Shown: positions 44,601 through 54,329 of the stretch, piece by piece | How positions within the stretch are numbered: position 1 is the stretch's first letter | Layout of the letters: every line of letters begins with the position of its first letter | Assembly: GCA_017591395.1 (NCBI GenBank) | Contig: WEDG01001085.1 | Span: forward strand, 33,501-97,500 | Length of the DNA stretch: 64,000 nt | Direction: 5' to 3' | DNA from: Schistocephalus solidus | Taxonomy: Eukaryota > Platyhelminthes > Cestoda > Diphyllobothriidea > Diphyllobothriidae | Program-made: the position numbers and the translations under genes | Notes under the pieces: model-generated | Told to the model about the DNA's origin: nothing | Seen by the model: only the letters and a program-made list of their open reading frames with translations | Databases searched by the model: none

Positions 44601-47600
44601 ATAATTGTATAACCATGTCCTCTGGCCGCAAACCAAAAGTCTAAGCCATAGCCTAAACTTACCACACACCCCTATTCGCAAAATTACCTAATCCTGAACT
44701 CCAAATCAACCCTAAAACCTTTGCCTATAACTACCCAGTAGAATAAAAAAAACCTTAATTAGTACTGCCCAAATCGTTCCTGTACGCATTTAGTGAGGTA
44801 TCCATGGCTTGGGGCTGTAGGATTACGTGTTACCAGTTTTTTTTAATAAAACTGACTCTCGTAGCATCTCCGTTAGTTCCTGCTTTTCATGCCTGCCTTG
44901 CACTGATTGCGGGAAAAGGTAAGGACGGTAGGCCATAGGCATGGACGGGCGCGTGACATACATGACCCGTGTCAGGCGTTACTGAATGAGTCATAGAGTT
45001 CTCTTCAGGAGAGGGTGCCATCGACGCCGCATCCACATCAAGACTTGCAGACTGGCCTCCGCTTCAGTGTAGGCTTGAATTATCTTGTCATTTGGCAACT
45101 TTCCAAGTTATCCCAGTTGGCGTGTCGTGCTGGCTTCGAGCGCTCTAAATGTCTGCCAGTGAGAAAGGTGCTGGATTACAACTGAAAAGAGAGTATTAGT
45201 ACGCAATTCACACTCCGATCCTGTCAGCTGATGAGAGGAGAGACTGACCACAGCGCTTGGGATGGTGTGAACCCTTATTTAGGAGCTGTAAACCGGTAGG
45301 AAACTGGAAACCGAGGACAGTGGTTAGATATTCCATGCATGCTGATCCATCCCGTATTGAGTATGTAGTTAAATCTGATTCTCTTGATGGCCGCAACTGA
45401 AGAGATCTCTGAAGCCGACAACGTTGTGAGCTTAATATTTAACACCAAACCTATTTCCAAAGCCAACTCCAACCGATCCCACAACCCAATAATCCGAACG
45501 CAAACACTGTTGGTAACACTTGAGTTAGGCTTGAAGGTGACACCCATTCGCTCCTTCCGGAGAGATGCACGCCTCAGGTATTCTGCTTGACGGGCTCTAT
45601 TAGGATCATCTAATCAGGCAGTTTTTTCCCGGCTTGATCCTGTACCCATTGCACTGACGTGAGCGCACCCTACACTGTCCGGTCCTCTAGTAGGCTGCAA
45701 ACCAGTCAATAACTATACTTTGCGGGGAGGGCCTCGAACTATCGGAACGTGTACCCAGCAATCGTTAAAAACATACGATGAGCTGCTGAGGAATTGAGCT
45801 TAAGTAATGCTGTAGACCTATCGGTCCGAGTTCATCTATGTACTGCCCACATAATTCACGCCTTCTTTGCTGGCGTTTCTTTGCTGGCCAGTTAGAAACG
45901 TGTGCCCGGTGTGGACTGGCTAAATGAAGGCATACCTAAATTAGGAACAGGGGTAATCTCAGTCTGCTTGTCGCTGCTATTGGTTGCTTGGTCTTTTCGT
46001 GGCCTTTGCTACAGTATTCTGCTCTTATCCTCTGCAATCCTCGTTGGAGCTGATTTATTCAGGGAAGTTGACCAGGTGGACATGTGCCTCCTTCTATGGG
46101 AGGTGCTAAAACCTTTCCCTCTACACTGTCTGGCTGACGGTGCGACGCTGATGAACTTTATTTCGGTGATGCTGATAACTCATTGGGTATACCCTATCTG
46201 TCGCCTGCTTGCGCAATGGGAGTGTAAAATTTTCTGTATGTAGTCACAGGTGTACGTGGAATGGGGCGGGGGTTGGTAACAATATAAGTACTGGGACGCA
46301 CAAAATGGCTAAGATTATTTATATATGTTAGCCATTACACCGTGGACCGAGCTTAGGACAGCAGTGGAAAGTGCAAGACCAGCAGCAGAAAAGGCTTACT
46401 GTAGACCGCAATAGATGCGGACGGGACCAAGGTGTTCATTGAGTGTTAGTTCATGTCCGAGCAAAGAGTCCATGTCATTAGTGGCTCATGTGGGTTAGTG
46501 GGAGCTAGGTGCAGGTGCGTTATGGATGATCAGACGCGTGCGGGCTCCCGTTGCACCTGGGCAAAACGATCGGTTGGACCGTCCAATCTGCGAAATAATA
46601 CGGGATCATCGAAATAGATTTATTCATATGCCAGTGGTTCGAAGAGCTTGGTCGGCTTGCCATTGTCAAAGCGTCAGCTGCAGCGAATCGAACAAAAATT
46701 GAATTGGTGTGCCCTGACCTGTTCGGGCTGCTCGATTTTTGTTCGTTGCCTCGGCCCTTAGGAGGATGTTTGGTGAGCAGTTTAGGTGCGTGCGTTACGA
46801 GTCACCCCCTCTATGGGAGAAGGAGAGGGCTGTTGAAACTTCGACAGTGTCTTTTGGTCAGGTGGTCCTTTTTCTTCATTGGGTGCATCCATTTTGCGGC
46901 TGTGACTGTGCGGCTTTCGTAAGTTCCGCTTGACCACCTTGTTTTGGTCTTTATGTACGCAATGACGCAAGACTTTATAAGCTGCAGGAAGGTCATGGTG
47001 CCTGTTGGTATAGTTGGCATTTGAATACCACACCTAAATTGTTAGCCGTTTGTCTTTAAGTTGCCTCGGCCTAAGATGGTTGCTCCTTAAAGATCGGAAG
47101 AAGGGTCATTTTCTCGAAAGTGCGTTGCGTATTGAGAGTTTGTGTCTAGCGTGCGAGCTGCCGAGTTTTGCTCCTGTAAACGGGTCTGCGATTTCCCCCG
47201 GTTTTCCCAACGTAACTGTCATCACAATCGCTGCAAATTGTTTTGTAGACAACAGCTGGGTTGCTTTGGGTCTGTGGGCTGTAGCAGCCCAGGGAATGGT
47301 CATCCAAACGTCAGGCTGCTGTTCCCTTGACCGTCGTCTGTTTGGTTATCACCTTCTTTTATTGATAAAATGGTTAGGATATTCATTAACCTTGCGTCTC
47401 TGGGGCTACCTGCAGTGACGGTGGATGAGCAAGCCGGGACAGGATCATGCCCTAAGACGGCGGGTGGCAAATGCATGTGCTCTTATGGAAAACATATTAT
47501 GTACGCGTGTTTTCAATACCGCTTAGCGTGAGGCAGCCTCAGAAGTTACCTTGTACAAGTTATCTTTTCTTTTCAGCGGCAGTCAAATTATTATTTTATG

Positions 47601-49158
47601 CGTATCAATTAATATAAAAATGCATATTTTGTTCATTCGGCCCAAAATTAGATCGTTCTGAACTCCCTGTGGCACTGAGAGTCAGAACGATGCTTGCATA
47701 CTTCGAAATGTGCAGAGTGCATTATTTAAGAAGTGATGCAGGTCCACGTAACTGCGGTGTTGGGGTTTACCTTCGATTTCAGACTTGTGATGAGATCGCA
47801 GCTATGGAGAAGAATATTAAGGAACTCGAGCTTGCCATCGCAGCCAAGGACGCCTACGTTCAGACTGTTCAGACACGTCTGCACCTGCACAATAAGAGAC
47901 CAAACGTGGAAAATTGCCGGGATCCACCACAGAAGGCGTAAGTTTTCTTTAACAAGTCCAAGGCCTGAGTCTGTTCTTAGCTATACCATACCCGTTTCCT
48001 TTGCTCTTGGAGGGATACCAATTTAAAACTAGTCTTGGAAAATTCGCTGGGGTAGGCGCCATTGTGAAGACCGACGTGAAAGCATACCATAAAGCATACA
48101 AAGGGGAGGGGGAAGGGTTGGGTACAGCCACTTGACAAAACTAGCCACCTTCAGCACCGCTGATTTGTCTCCAAACCCGTGCCAGGGGTCTAACGTGAGC
48201 ATAGAAGCGTCCCTGCATAGATCTGATCCTATCCCCCACCCCTCTCATGGTGTTCCACTGGAAAGACCAGGTTAGGATTGATGTCGAGGACGCAGAACGT
48301 ATTGAATGACCAGAAGATTTCCACATTTACGCGTTTTAGAACCTGATTTTTATCCCTCTGACAGCTAATTTGCTTGTAAAAAAGGCAAAGTTTTGGGCAA
48401 GTCTTTCTAGTACATGTGCACGCACACAGATTAGCCCAGACGCATTTAGTTGTCTATTATTCACCCAGTCTCCCGTCAGGCCGCCCGTGGACAACCCCTG
48501 TACCACCAGTTTCGGTGTATTTTATCGTCATTTGGCATCTTGTTCGGTGAATCTAATCTTCCTCTTGACTAAAGTCACCAGTTTGAAAGAGTCGAATGGG
48601 TCAGTAGGCGAAATAGGGCATCAGATAACGGCCTTCACCACCGAAGGGCCTCATTTTCTAACAAGTACCCTCCAGTTTGTGTTTATTCAGGTTGCCAGCT
48701 GAAGTCCTCGCGGCAAGTTAAATTCATTGGTTTCACGAAACACTGCACAGGCATACAATGCCAACAATGTAGCATTTAGTTTACAAGTAATTACATATTC
48801 AAGGGTATATATTCAGACCACAGGTACGAGGAAGTTTCGCCCGCAACAGGAGTAAAAATCCGATGATGTGTCAACAATAATTTGGACACATGTTGAATGC
48901 TGCCATAGCTGTTTTCCTAAGAGTTCTTCCTTTCGTTCTTTTAGGATGCTTGATGAGTTGACTGATATTCAAAATTCCATTGACCGCCTTCGTGACAAGT
49001 TAAACCTGTCGGAGAACAATTTGAAGCACCTCCAGGATACACAACTCATGTTGGAAAAGGAAATACACATGAAGAATAACTCGATTCAGGTGGATAAGGA
49101 TCATTGTGTGCGCCACCGCATGTCCTTCCCGGACGCTGTGAGACTTCAAGGTCATTAA
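38095..49158 (+). CDS. Tektin family protein (five exons, 444 aa)
   Basis: Tektins are coiled-coil filament proteins lining the inside of A-tubules in cilia and sperm-tail doublets. Exons are 38095-38616, 39958-40028, 43471-43843, 47783-47937 and 48945-49158 (stop TAA). All introns are GT-AG and all junctions keep frame (phases 0, 2, 0, 2). The predicted 444 residues match the usual 390-490. Alternating heptad-like segments cover residues about 60-310. The tektin signature appears as 'RPNVENCRD' at residues 361-369 (family 'RPNVELCRD'). The C-terminus ends 'MSFPDAVRLQGH', as in other tektins ('...FP..xRLxG'). Which paralogue (1-5) it is needs a tree. Introns are 1.3, 3.4, 3.9 and 1.0 kb and carry a family A pair, two family C repeats and a Penelope relic. 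Confidence 0.9.
39042..39422 (-). CDS. Unrecognised coding-like ORF in tektin intron 1, antisense
   Basis: A 126-codon frame with five cysteines is coding-like in composition: 'FTIYEEVWPNIGDLVCNQSM', 'VQLMLGSTTNPAKCNYTQLH', 'EYVFAAFVHGEHSVNGCEDS'. An N-x-T site ('NYT') and the cysteines hint at a secreted domain, perhaps an NTR/TIMP-like fold, but this is a guess from spacing. No signal peptide or paired exons were found. It could be an exon of a nested gene, a decayed copy of one, or chance. Confidence 0.35.
   Translation of the reverse strand: MHHPLPGALESIQTDFGNCEHLEESLMFTIYEEVWPNIGDLVCNQSMGSALLHTDGESVQLMLGSTTNPAKCNYTQLHNQEYVFAAFVHGEHSVNGCEDSGHMADSSIKFFSRPTRIVCDGPFRMV
39958..40028 (+). CDS. 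Tektin exon 2
   Basis: A 71-nt exon between TTTTCATAG and GTAAGT encodes 'ELDVLNKSAALYKRTIEQLN', continuing the coiled coil. It is phase 0 at entry and leaves two bases for the next codon. Confidence 0.8.
40400..40510 (+). repeat. Degenerate telomere-like G/T-rich tract
   Basis: The tract contains repeated 'GGTTAG', 'TTAGGGTTAGG' and 'GTTAGGATTA' units separated by drift. Flatworm telomeres are TTAGGG, so this may be an old interstitial telomere-like tract, or a simple G/T minisatellite. Confidence 0.5.
41060..41285 (-). repeat. Family A repeat, reverse orientation
   Basis: On the minus strand: 'GGGATCTCGCTGTTCAGGGA', 'GTTAGAGAGTTGGCTGTA', a middle block and 'GTAGATTCGAAGC' at the box B position. 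On the plus strand the left arm 'CATCTGAACCACATATGAAG' corresponds to the family arm. It lies in tektin intron 2. Confidence 0.6.
41315..41425 (+). repeat. Family A repeat, forward orientation
   Basis: It contains 'GGTCTCATAGTTCCGGTGG', 'TTAGAGTGTTCATCGTACAC', the box B-like 'GGCTTAGAACCCC' and the right arm 'GCCGAGTTTCACATATGGG'. With the preceding copy it forms an inverted pair about 30 bp apart. Confidence 0.6.
42426..42785 (+). repeat. Family C dispersed repeat, full copy
   Basis: It has the same two ends as the 17.6-kb copy ('TGCCCCCTAAACGGGCCGCG' to 'GGTCGAACTATCGTATGCC') and the same landmarks in between, with about a tenth of positions changed by eye. Confidence 0.85.
42806..43112 (+). 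repeat. Family C dispersed repeat, diverged partial copy
   Basis: It begins around 'GGTTGAACCAAACACAGG' and keeps 'GCGCTCCCATAACAAATGCC', 'CCTCCGGTCTTCC', 'GGTAGATGCAGCG' and 'ACGGTGGACCTCGTCCG'. Placed head-to-tail 20 bp after the previous copy, it is older and lost its 3' end. Confidence 0.75.
43471..43843 (+). CDS. Tektin exon 3
   Basis: A 373-nt exon between CAATTGCAG and GTGAGC. Its first base completes a lysine codon with exon 2. It encodes 'RDRDVKQDLEMAWSDKHEAD' (family 'xxLExDxxDKxxAxxID') through 'HEYADK'-like coil ending 'LTGQLKA', leaving phase 0. Confidence 0.85.
44080..44720. repeat. Degenerate TTAGG/CCTAA-like tract with strand switch
   Basis: 44080-44195 is G/T-rich ('TTGGTTAGAGAGTTTAG', 'GGGGTTTGGTTTGAGG'). 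From about 44196 the same strand becomes C/A-rich ('CTAACTACTA', 'CCCTAACTACTAAACCC', 'CCAACTAAAAACCCTA') to about 44720. The change of strand bias is abrupt, as in a head-to-head fusion of two arrays. Confidence 0.5.
44725..46775. other. No gene identified (tektin intron 3)
   Basis: Open frames such as 45902-46243 (plus, hydrophobic, 113 codons) have no recognisable domain and no splice support. They are treated as chance. Confidence 0.35.
46780..47350 (-). mobile_element. Second Penelope-like relic, GIY-YIG end
   Basis: Minus-strand pieces in different frames read 'VVYKTICSDCDDSYVGKTGG' (the 'xYxVxC..C...YVGxT' start of a GIY-YIG domain), then 'TLNTQRTFE', 'GATILGRGN', and 'WYSNANYTNRHHDLPAAYKV', which is the usual C-terminal tail of Penelope elements ('EAWxSNxNSINRHxDLP'). 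The lineage differs from the 32.7-kb element. It has at least two frameshifts and no RT part. Confidence 0.7.
47783..47937 (+). CDS. Tektin exon 4 (signature exon)
   Basis: A 155-nt exon between TTCGATTTCAG and GTAAGT encodes 'EIAAMEKNIKELELAIAAKD' and the nonapeptide 'RPNVENCRD', which is conserved in all tektins and thought to lie at the surface of the filament. It ends with two bases of an alanine codon. Confidence 0.88.
48945..49158 (+). CDS. Tektin exon 5 (terminal)
   Basis: It begins after TCTTTTAG, completes the split codon, encodes 'LDELTDIQNSIDRLRDKLNL' and 'LEKEIHMKNNSIQVDKDHC', and ends at TAA 49156-49158. No clear polyadenylation signal was fixed; an AATAAA-like sequence ('AAATAAATG') lies near 49359. 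Confidence 0.85.
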
Positions 49159-49159
49159 A

Positions 49160-51185
49160 AGCGAACTGCTTCGGTTACAAGAACGTGAACCATACTTCAA
49201 GCATGTACAAATACCGTTCATATGATGTGGACGATTGGCTGTCGCGATTTATGTCGAGTTACTTAAACCGTTTAAGTAGCATTCATATCTAAATTGTATT
49301 GTACGTCGCACCTCTTCAAAGTTCGTCGACAATGTTTACAGGACAAATGAAATGGGCTAAATAAATGTTTCTTCACATTTTCTGCATCAACCAAAGTGGT
49401 AAATTGAGAAAAAAACGAGCTTCGCATCGGACAGTTGATATTAAAATTTAATGAGGATATAGCCCCCCTAGATTAGATAACTTCAAAACACGTTCTTAGC
49501 ACTCAATTTAAAACCTTGCGAATGCTCCGTTTGTAAGTAAAACTTCCACTTATTGGATTCTGCAAAATGAATTGTCATCTACTAGAGATCACGGGTCGGT
49601 TTGTGGGACACGCTTATAAAACAAATTTAGATCTTGGATCCGGGACGCGCTATATTCTATAGCCGATTTTTCCAACAGAAATTCCAGGTCCAGCCAACAA
49701 ACGACATATAAAATATGACAATCTCATTAGGAGGGGGGAGGACAGCGTTATCTGCACATTTTGGATGAAGGGAGGAGCCAGTATTGGGACACATACTTTT
49801 CAAAAAATTTTAAAGGATCGAAATACCCGAAGAGCTCTTAAAATAAACGTACCAGTTTGCTAGGGGCCTACAAAGGTCTTAGACTGAGCCTGAAAAAGTT
49901 TGTTCGGAAGTAGCTACTACAAGTTCTCGTATTAATTTCTTCGAAAATTAAACACGGCAGCTAAAAAATCTTTATTTATTACCTATACTGTCAGTATGGC
50001 AAGCAATTTCGTAACTTGTGAGGATTATGCGGCCGGTAAAAATGGAAAACTACGCTCAGAATATCCTTCGCAAGTAAGCATACACTTGCTTTGTTTTCAC
50101 CATGGCACAACGCATTAAAGGAAGAAATTCTCAAAAAGTTTCGTCCTCGCTATTTCTAAAGGTGATAGCTTGATGGAGACCATGTTAAACTACCGAATTT
50201 TTCTGCGATATCAGTCCTCTGGTTGAAAGGTAACAGTCAAACTCCACAGGTTAGACCCACTATAAGTATTGTCGTTTGAAGTGTAGCCAGAATTTGACTA
50301 ACTTTTAGCAGCTTGCTAACAATTATCCTTAGACCATCAAATCCGGATACACGACAGTCCCGGGCTTAAACCAGAAATCTGGGGAGTTACGAAGGTCTGG
50401 TTCAAAGGGAATACTTGAAGCTAATACTTGAAGAAGTTCTCTACCAGTTTTGCCTACCTGTGGTCAGCGTGATTTACCATATTTATGCCTCGTTCAGCAC
50501 GTGCCGGTAAAGGCCATGAATAGAAACAGATTGGCAATGACGGCTCCTCAATCTTAAATCCATTGAAGTTAAAGTCCTTCACTATTCCCCCCACCCTACC
50601 GCGTCGCGCTTACGGCTAAGTTGAGAAGTTCTCAGCCCTTCTCAAGCTGCTACTGTCTCGCTCTTCTACCTTGTCGCCATAATTCTTCCCTAATTATTGT
50701 ACGCACACACGGGGAACAAGTACGTTTGTCCCCGCTCGAGTTCGTTCAGTCAGTTAAGGCGAATGGGACGTGGACATAAATTAAGAACTACACTGGACCA
50801 GATGCCGGCTTGATAAGTCTGTCGATCTTTCTACGGGTGCCGGCACACCTCGGGCATCTACCCTGTTTTCACCTCTCCTCACCACCTTCCGCTCTGCCTT
50901 GGCGCCTGGGGATGTCCATCTGCGGTCGGGTTTGCGCCAGGGGTAAACAAAATCTCTCGTTCCTTTTTTTCTCGTTGGCTCGTTCTCCTTTCCCCCCCCC
51001 TCCCTCCCTATGATTCTTTCATCAACAGCGGAGCTATTGTTTATATCTAGGTCTGGAAGTGGGTTCTAGTCTGGCTCTGAGGCCCTCACTCCCACGGAAC
51101 TCCAGCTGTCACTGGTAAAAATCGTGGTCACTGCCGTTCGGGCAGGGTGTGGTTGGCGGTGGGGCTGGGAAGGGGGGGAAGGCGA
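49160..51185. other. No gene identified
   Basis: Intergenic sequence after tektin with no recognisable feature. The last part (50.8-51.2 kb) is GC-richer with short pyrimidine tracts. Confidence 0.35.
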
Positions 51186-51189
51186 TGAC

Positions 51190-51237
51190 GAGAGATCCTT
51201 TGCGGGACCGATGATGTGGTCTCGCAAAGGATCTCTC
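51190..51237. repeat. Near-perfect 20-bp inverted repeat (hairpin)
   Basis: The left arm GAGAGATCCTTTGCGGGACC and right arm GGTCTCGCAAAGGATCTCTC are separated by 8 bases (GATGATGT). There is one mismatch in 20. Confidence 0.9.
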
Positions 51238-51644
51238 CTCATTTTAGGGTAGTGCGGGTGGTACTGATGAGTATCTGTTAGGGTACTAAGATAGTGTGGA
51301 TGACGACTACATGGGGAGAGTGATGAGGGCTTATGCAGTAGCTCCCCTGCATTCTCGCTCTGTGTGCCCATTTTTTCGCAATGGCGCGACTGGGTCAAAA
51401 CAACCACACAGGGTCCTGAGGCTCAGGCATTAATCCAAAGGACGATAAACAGACTTACGGCTATGTTCTTCGCCATTGTCACCAGCACAAGTACTGCCTA
51501 AAGGCACAGACACTAGTTTCGCCTATATTCTGCTGCTGACAAGAGTGCGGCTCAGTAGTGAGGGTTCTGTCTGGCACCTACTCAAGTTTTTAAACGGCTG
51601 TTTTTTTAATTTCTTCGGAAATTTAATGTCAGTGTCCAGGTCCA

Positions 51645-52442
51645 TCCAACATGCCCACACTGTCAACGCACCTTCCGCGCGCGAATCGGCCTGGTTGGAC
51701 ATCTTCGGATGCAATGCACCGACAATCCGACAATTCCAAATTCTACGTTAAATTCTGCCAACCTTCCTTCGGACCCCCCTCCTCCCCCAACCCTCACTTC
51801 TAGCATCAATTCTATTACTCCCACCATCATAGAGACCACATCCAAATACTCATCACCTGTTACCCCACCACCGCTGCCGCCACCACCACCCCTATAAGCG
51901 ATGGGGACTCTATCTTAAACTGTCCTCATAGCAACCACACATTCACCTCACGCATAGGCCTCGTCGGTCACTTGCGAATCCATCGTACAGAGACTGGTGA
52001 GCCAGTGCCTGGAGCACAAAGACGCAGCAGAGATAACCGCCTCCATTGCCTCACTGTCATCGCGCATCCACTTATCGCATGGGCCTATTCGGTCACATGC
52101 GCATGCATGACAGCAGAAATCACCGCAATGCCAACAATACCGATACACCATGCACACTCTCCACTCCTACCATTATTACCACCACTGCCACCCCCGCTTC
52201 CATGAATTACATACCCCCAGCCTCTCCCGATTTCTCCTGCCCATACGGCGCCCGCAATTTCAACTCACGCATCGGCCTAGTCGGTCACCTGCGAATCCAT
52301 CGCATGGAGGCTGGTGAACCAGTGCCTAGGGCTCCGGCAGACAGTCGACGCGCCCGCCTCCACTGCCCTCACTGCTCCCGCACATTTGCACACCGCATGG
52401 GCCTATTAAAGCGCATGCGTCTCCCCGAAAACCTGTGGTAAA
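51645..52442 (+). pseudogene. Decayed C2H2 zinc-finger array (tapeworm repeat type)
   Basis: Five finger modules share the unusual core 'RIGLVGHLR' or 'RMGLxGHMR'. Finger 1 (about 51649-51717) reads 'CPHCQRTFRARIGLVGHLR' and ends 'MQC', a C instead of the last His. Finger 2 (about 51919-51990) has 'CPHS'. Finger 3 (about 52044-52110) has a one-base loss near 52049. Finger 4 (about 52229-52300) has 'CPYG'. Finger 5 (about 52360-52440) has intact cysteines but 'KRMRLP' instead of both His. Proline/threonine-rich linkers separate the fingers. From memory, such arrays occur at the C-terminus of LINE-type ORFs in Spirometra and relatives. Here the 5' portion is missing, so it is a truncated, dead copy. 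Confidence 0.7.
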
Positions 52443-52554
52443 CCACCGGAGGCTAAGCCACATTAGCACACACTACCCACACCAATACATAGAAAACACC
52501 TTTTCATCAGCATGGAAGACTGCTAATGTGATGCTTACACCAGACCACGTCATC

Positions 52555-53000
52555 GGCCCAGTGTATGTGCTGTGTGTGTCGAGTGCCTGACCAGTGGACT
52601 GGGAGTCAGATGGCGATGGCTCCTCCATATCCCCTGAGTAAGTGAATCCTGGTGTGTGCGTTATGGGGGCCAGGTTGTGCTGTGGCACACGAAAACAGTA
52701 CGCTGACCCGTCAGCCAATGCGCCCACTCCCACATCAGACAACTGACTGGCTTGGACGGTGGTCTGATTGTGGGGGTGGGGGAGAGAGTGAGGTTAACAG
52801 CTCAGCGCATTTTCCTCACTATAAACAATCTGACGCGCTTGAAACTATCACGGTGCGGTAAAAGCCGTGGCTTGGAAGGTTGCCAACAGACGGAATAACT
52901 CGGAACGCGTGGTCAACCCAATGTGTGCTTTGTGTGGAGTGGCTGACTGGTGGACTGAGAGTCAGGCTGCAATGGCTCCTTCTTAATGTGGCCTTTATGG
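52555..53000 (+). repeat. Local duplication of a 65-bp block
   Basis: The block ending 'GGACTGGGAGTCAGATGGC' at about 52560-52625 is repeated as 'GGACTGAGAGTCAGGCTGC' at about 52917-52983. The interval also holds 'GGGGGAGAGAGTGAGGTTAA', which resembles part of family C. Confidence 0.6.
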
Positions 53001-53009
53001 CACTTTCAC

Positions 53010-53275
53010 GCCGTGGGATCCGAGCCAGGTGTTGTGGTACGCCTAGGGGCGGCTCCGGCCACGCCAGCCACCTGCGCCCTCTCCCATCTCCGGTCTTCTT
53101 GACTCTGTCTTGACACCGGGCTCATGTGGGGGAGGAGGAGAGAGTGTGGTAGATGCAGCGCAAGCCTTCTATCACTTTAAACTAAATCACGTGCAAGTCG
53201 CCGTTCCTGCACCACCTGATGTGGAGCATACGGTGGACATCGTCCGACTACGGTGGTCGAAATATCATGTGTGTG
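53010..53275 (+). repeat. Family C dispersed repeat, 5'-truncated copy
   Basis: It starts within the repeat at 'GTGTTGTGGTACGCC' and keeps the rest: 'CCATCTCCGGTCTTCTTGAC', 'GGTAGATGCAGCGCAAG', 'CACTTTAAACTAAATCACG', ending 'GGTGGTCGAAATATCAT'. 5' truncation with a shared 3' end is typical of reverse-transcribed elements. Confidence 0.8.
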
Positions 53276-53593
53276 AACCCGATTTAGTATCCAACGAAAT
53301 CAGACCTTACGTCCTAACCTTAAACGCAACCCTATGTTCCCCTGGAATTCGGCACAAATAAACCTCTTTTTGGTGGTTCCTACTCGCATATCCTCTTAAG
53401 AGGACCACATAAATTTCCTTCTATTTAAATAGTAACTGAATACAGAGTTTTTCAGATCCAAACACGACTTGAGAAAAATTGGCTTGCTTGCATGCCGTAA
53501 CAAGGACGTTTCGTTCGGATACTCAGTCTTGATCTAGGGTAAAGTGTGAAGAATAATTACTAGCTCAGTTATATCAACGACATAGTTAATGGG

Positions 53594-53832
53594 GACTACT
53601 AATATTAATAGTACTATTACTACTACCAATACCGTTAATACTATTAGTACTGCCACTGCCAATAATACATCTACTACAAGTACTACTAGTACTACTACCG
53701 CTCCTTATAATACTTTTACGACTACTACTAATACTACTACTACAACTACTATTAGTACTACTTTTACTACTACTACTGCTAATTCCAATACTACTACTCC
53801 TACTACTATTCATACTACGACAACTATTACGG
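53594..53832 (+). repeat. Imperfect ACT/TAC trinucleotide tract
   Basis: About 240 bp are dominated by ACT, AAT and ACC triplets ('ACTACTACCAATACC', 'AGTACTACTAGTACTACTAC'). The open frames through it, poly-Thr or poly-Ser, are by-products. Confidence 0.85.
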
Positions 53833-54097
53833 CCGCTGCTGTCACCAATACATTGCTACCTGTTGCCAGCAATATCACCACGAGAGGTATTATACACACG
53901 GATCAGTTAAAACTGTCTGGCGAGGATTAATAGGCGAGAAACAATCCTGTAAATGTACCCTCCCTTGGCTGACAATATGTCTAGAATACATATTGTTCAT
54001 CAACAGACAGCCCTCTCTAGGACTATAGACAGGAGCACTCAGGAAAAGCGGACCGTTTGCGGCAAATCCGCAAGTTTCTGTATTGTTTTCGGCTCAG

Positions 54098-54254
54098 TAC
54101 AAGTACACCTCTACCGAACCCCTGCCACACAAGAATCAACCGTACCAACGGTTTCAGGAAAAAGGACCTCACACGTTGAATGCAAGACTCGGCTACCCGA
54201 AGGAATGGCTCCCGGTCGGCGCAGAGTATCCACAGACACTATACGAGAAAATAG
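54098..54254 (+). CDS. Possible orphan exon, function unknown
   Basis: A frame with coding-like composition ('PYQRFQEKGPHTLNARLGYP', 'KEWLPVGAEYPQTLYEKI') lies between a T-rich acceptor TTTTCGGCTCAG and a donor ATAG|GTGTCG. It is 157 nt, 52 codons plus one base. No partner exon was identified and I do not recognise the family. Confidence 0.3.
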
Positions 54255-54329
54255 GTGTCGTTGACTTAACATCCCTTTGTCTATCGTTGACGCAGGTTTT
54301 TTGTACTAACAAATATTTACCATAGAAAG

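Noticed and set aside
45902..46243. Hydrophobic 113-codon ORF as a membrane protein gene
   Set aside because: No splice sites, no recognisable family, and it lies in tektin intron 3; hydrophobic frames arise readily in T-rich sequence.
53586..53930. Thr/Ser-rich protein gene
   Set aside because: The frame is created by the ACT/TAC trinucleotide tract and is open on both strands for that reason.
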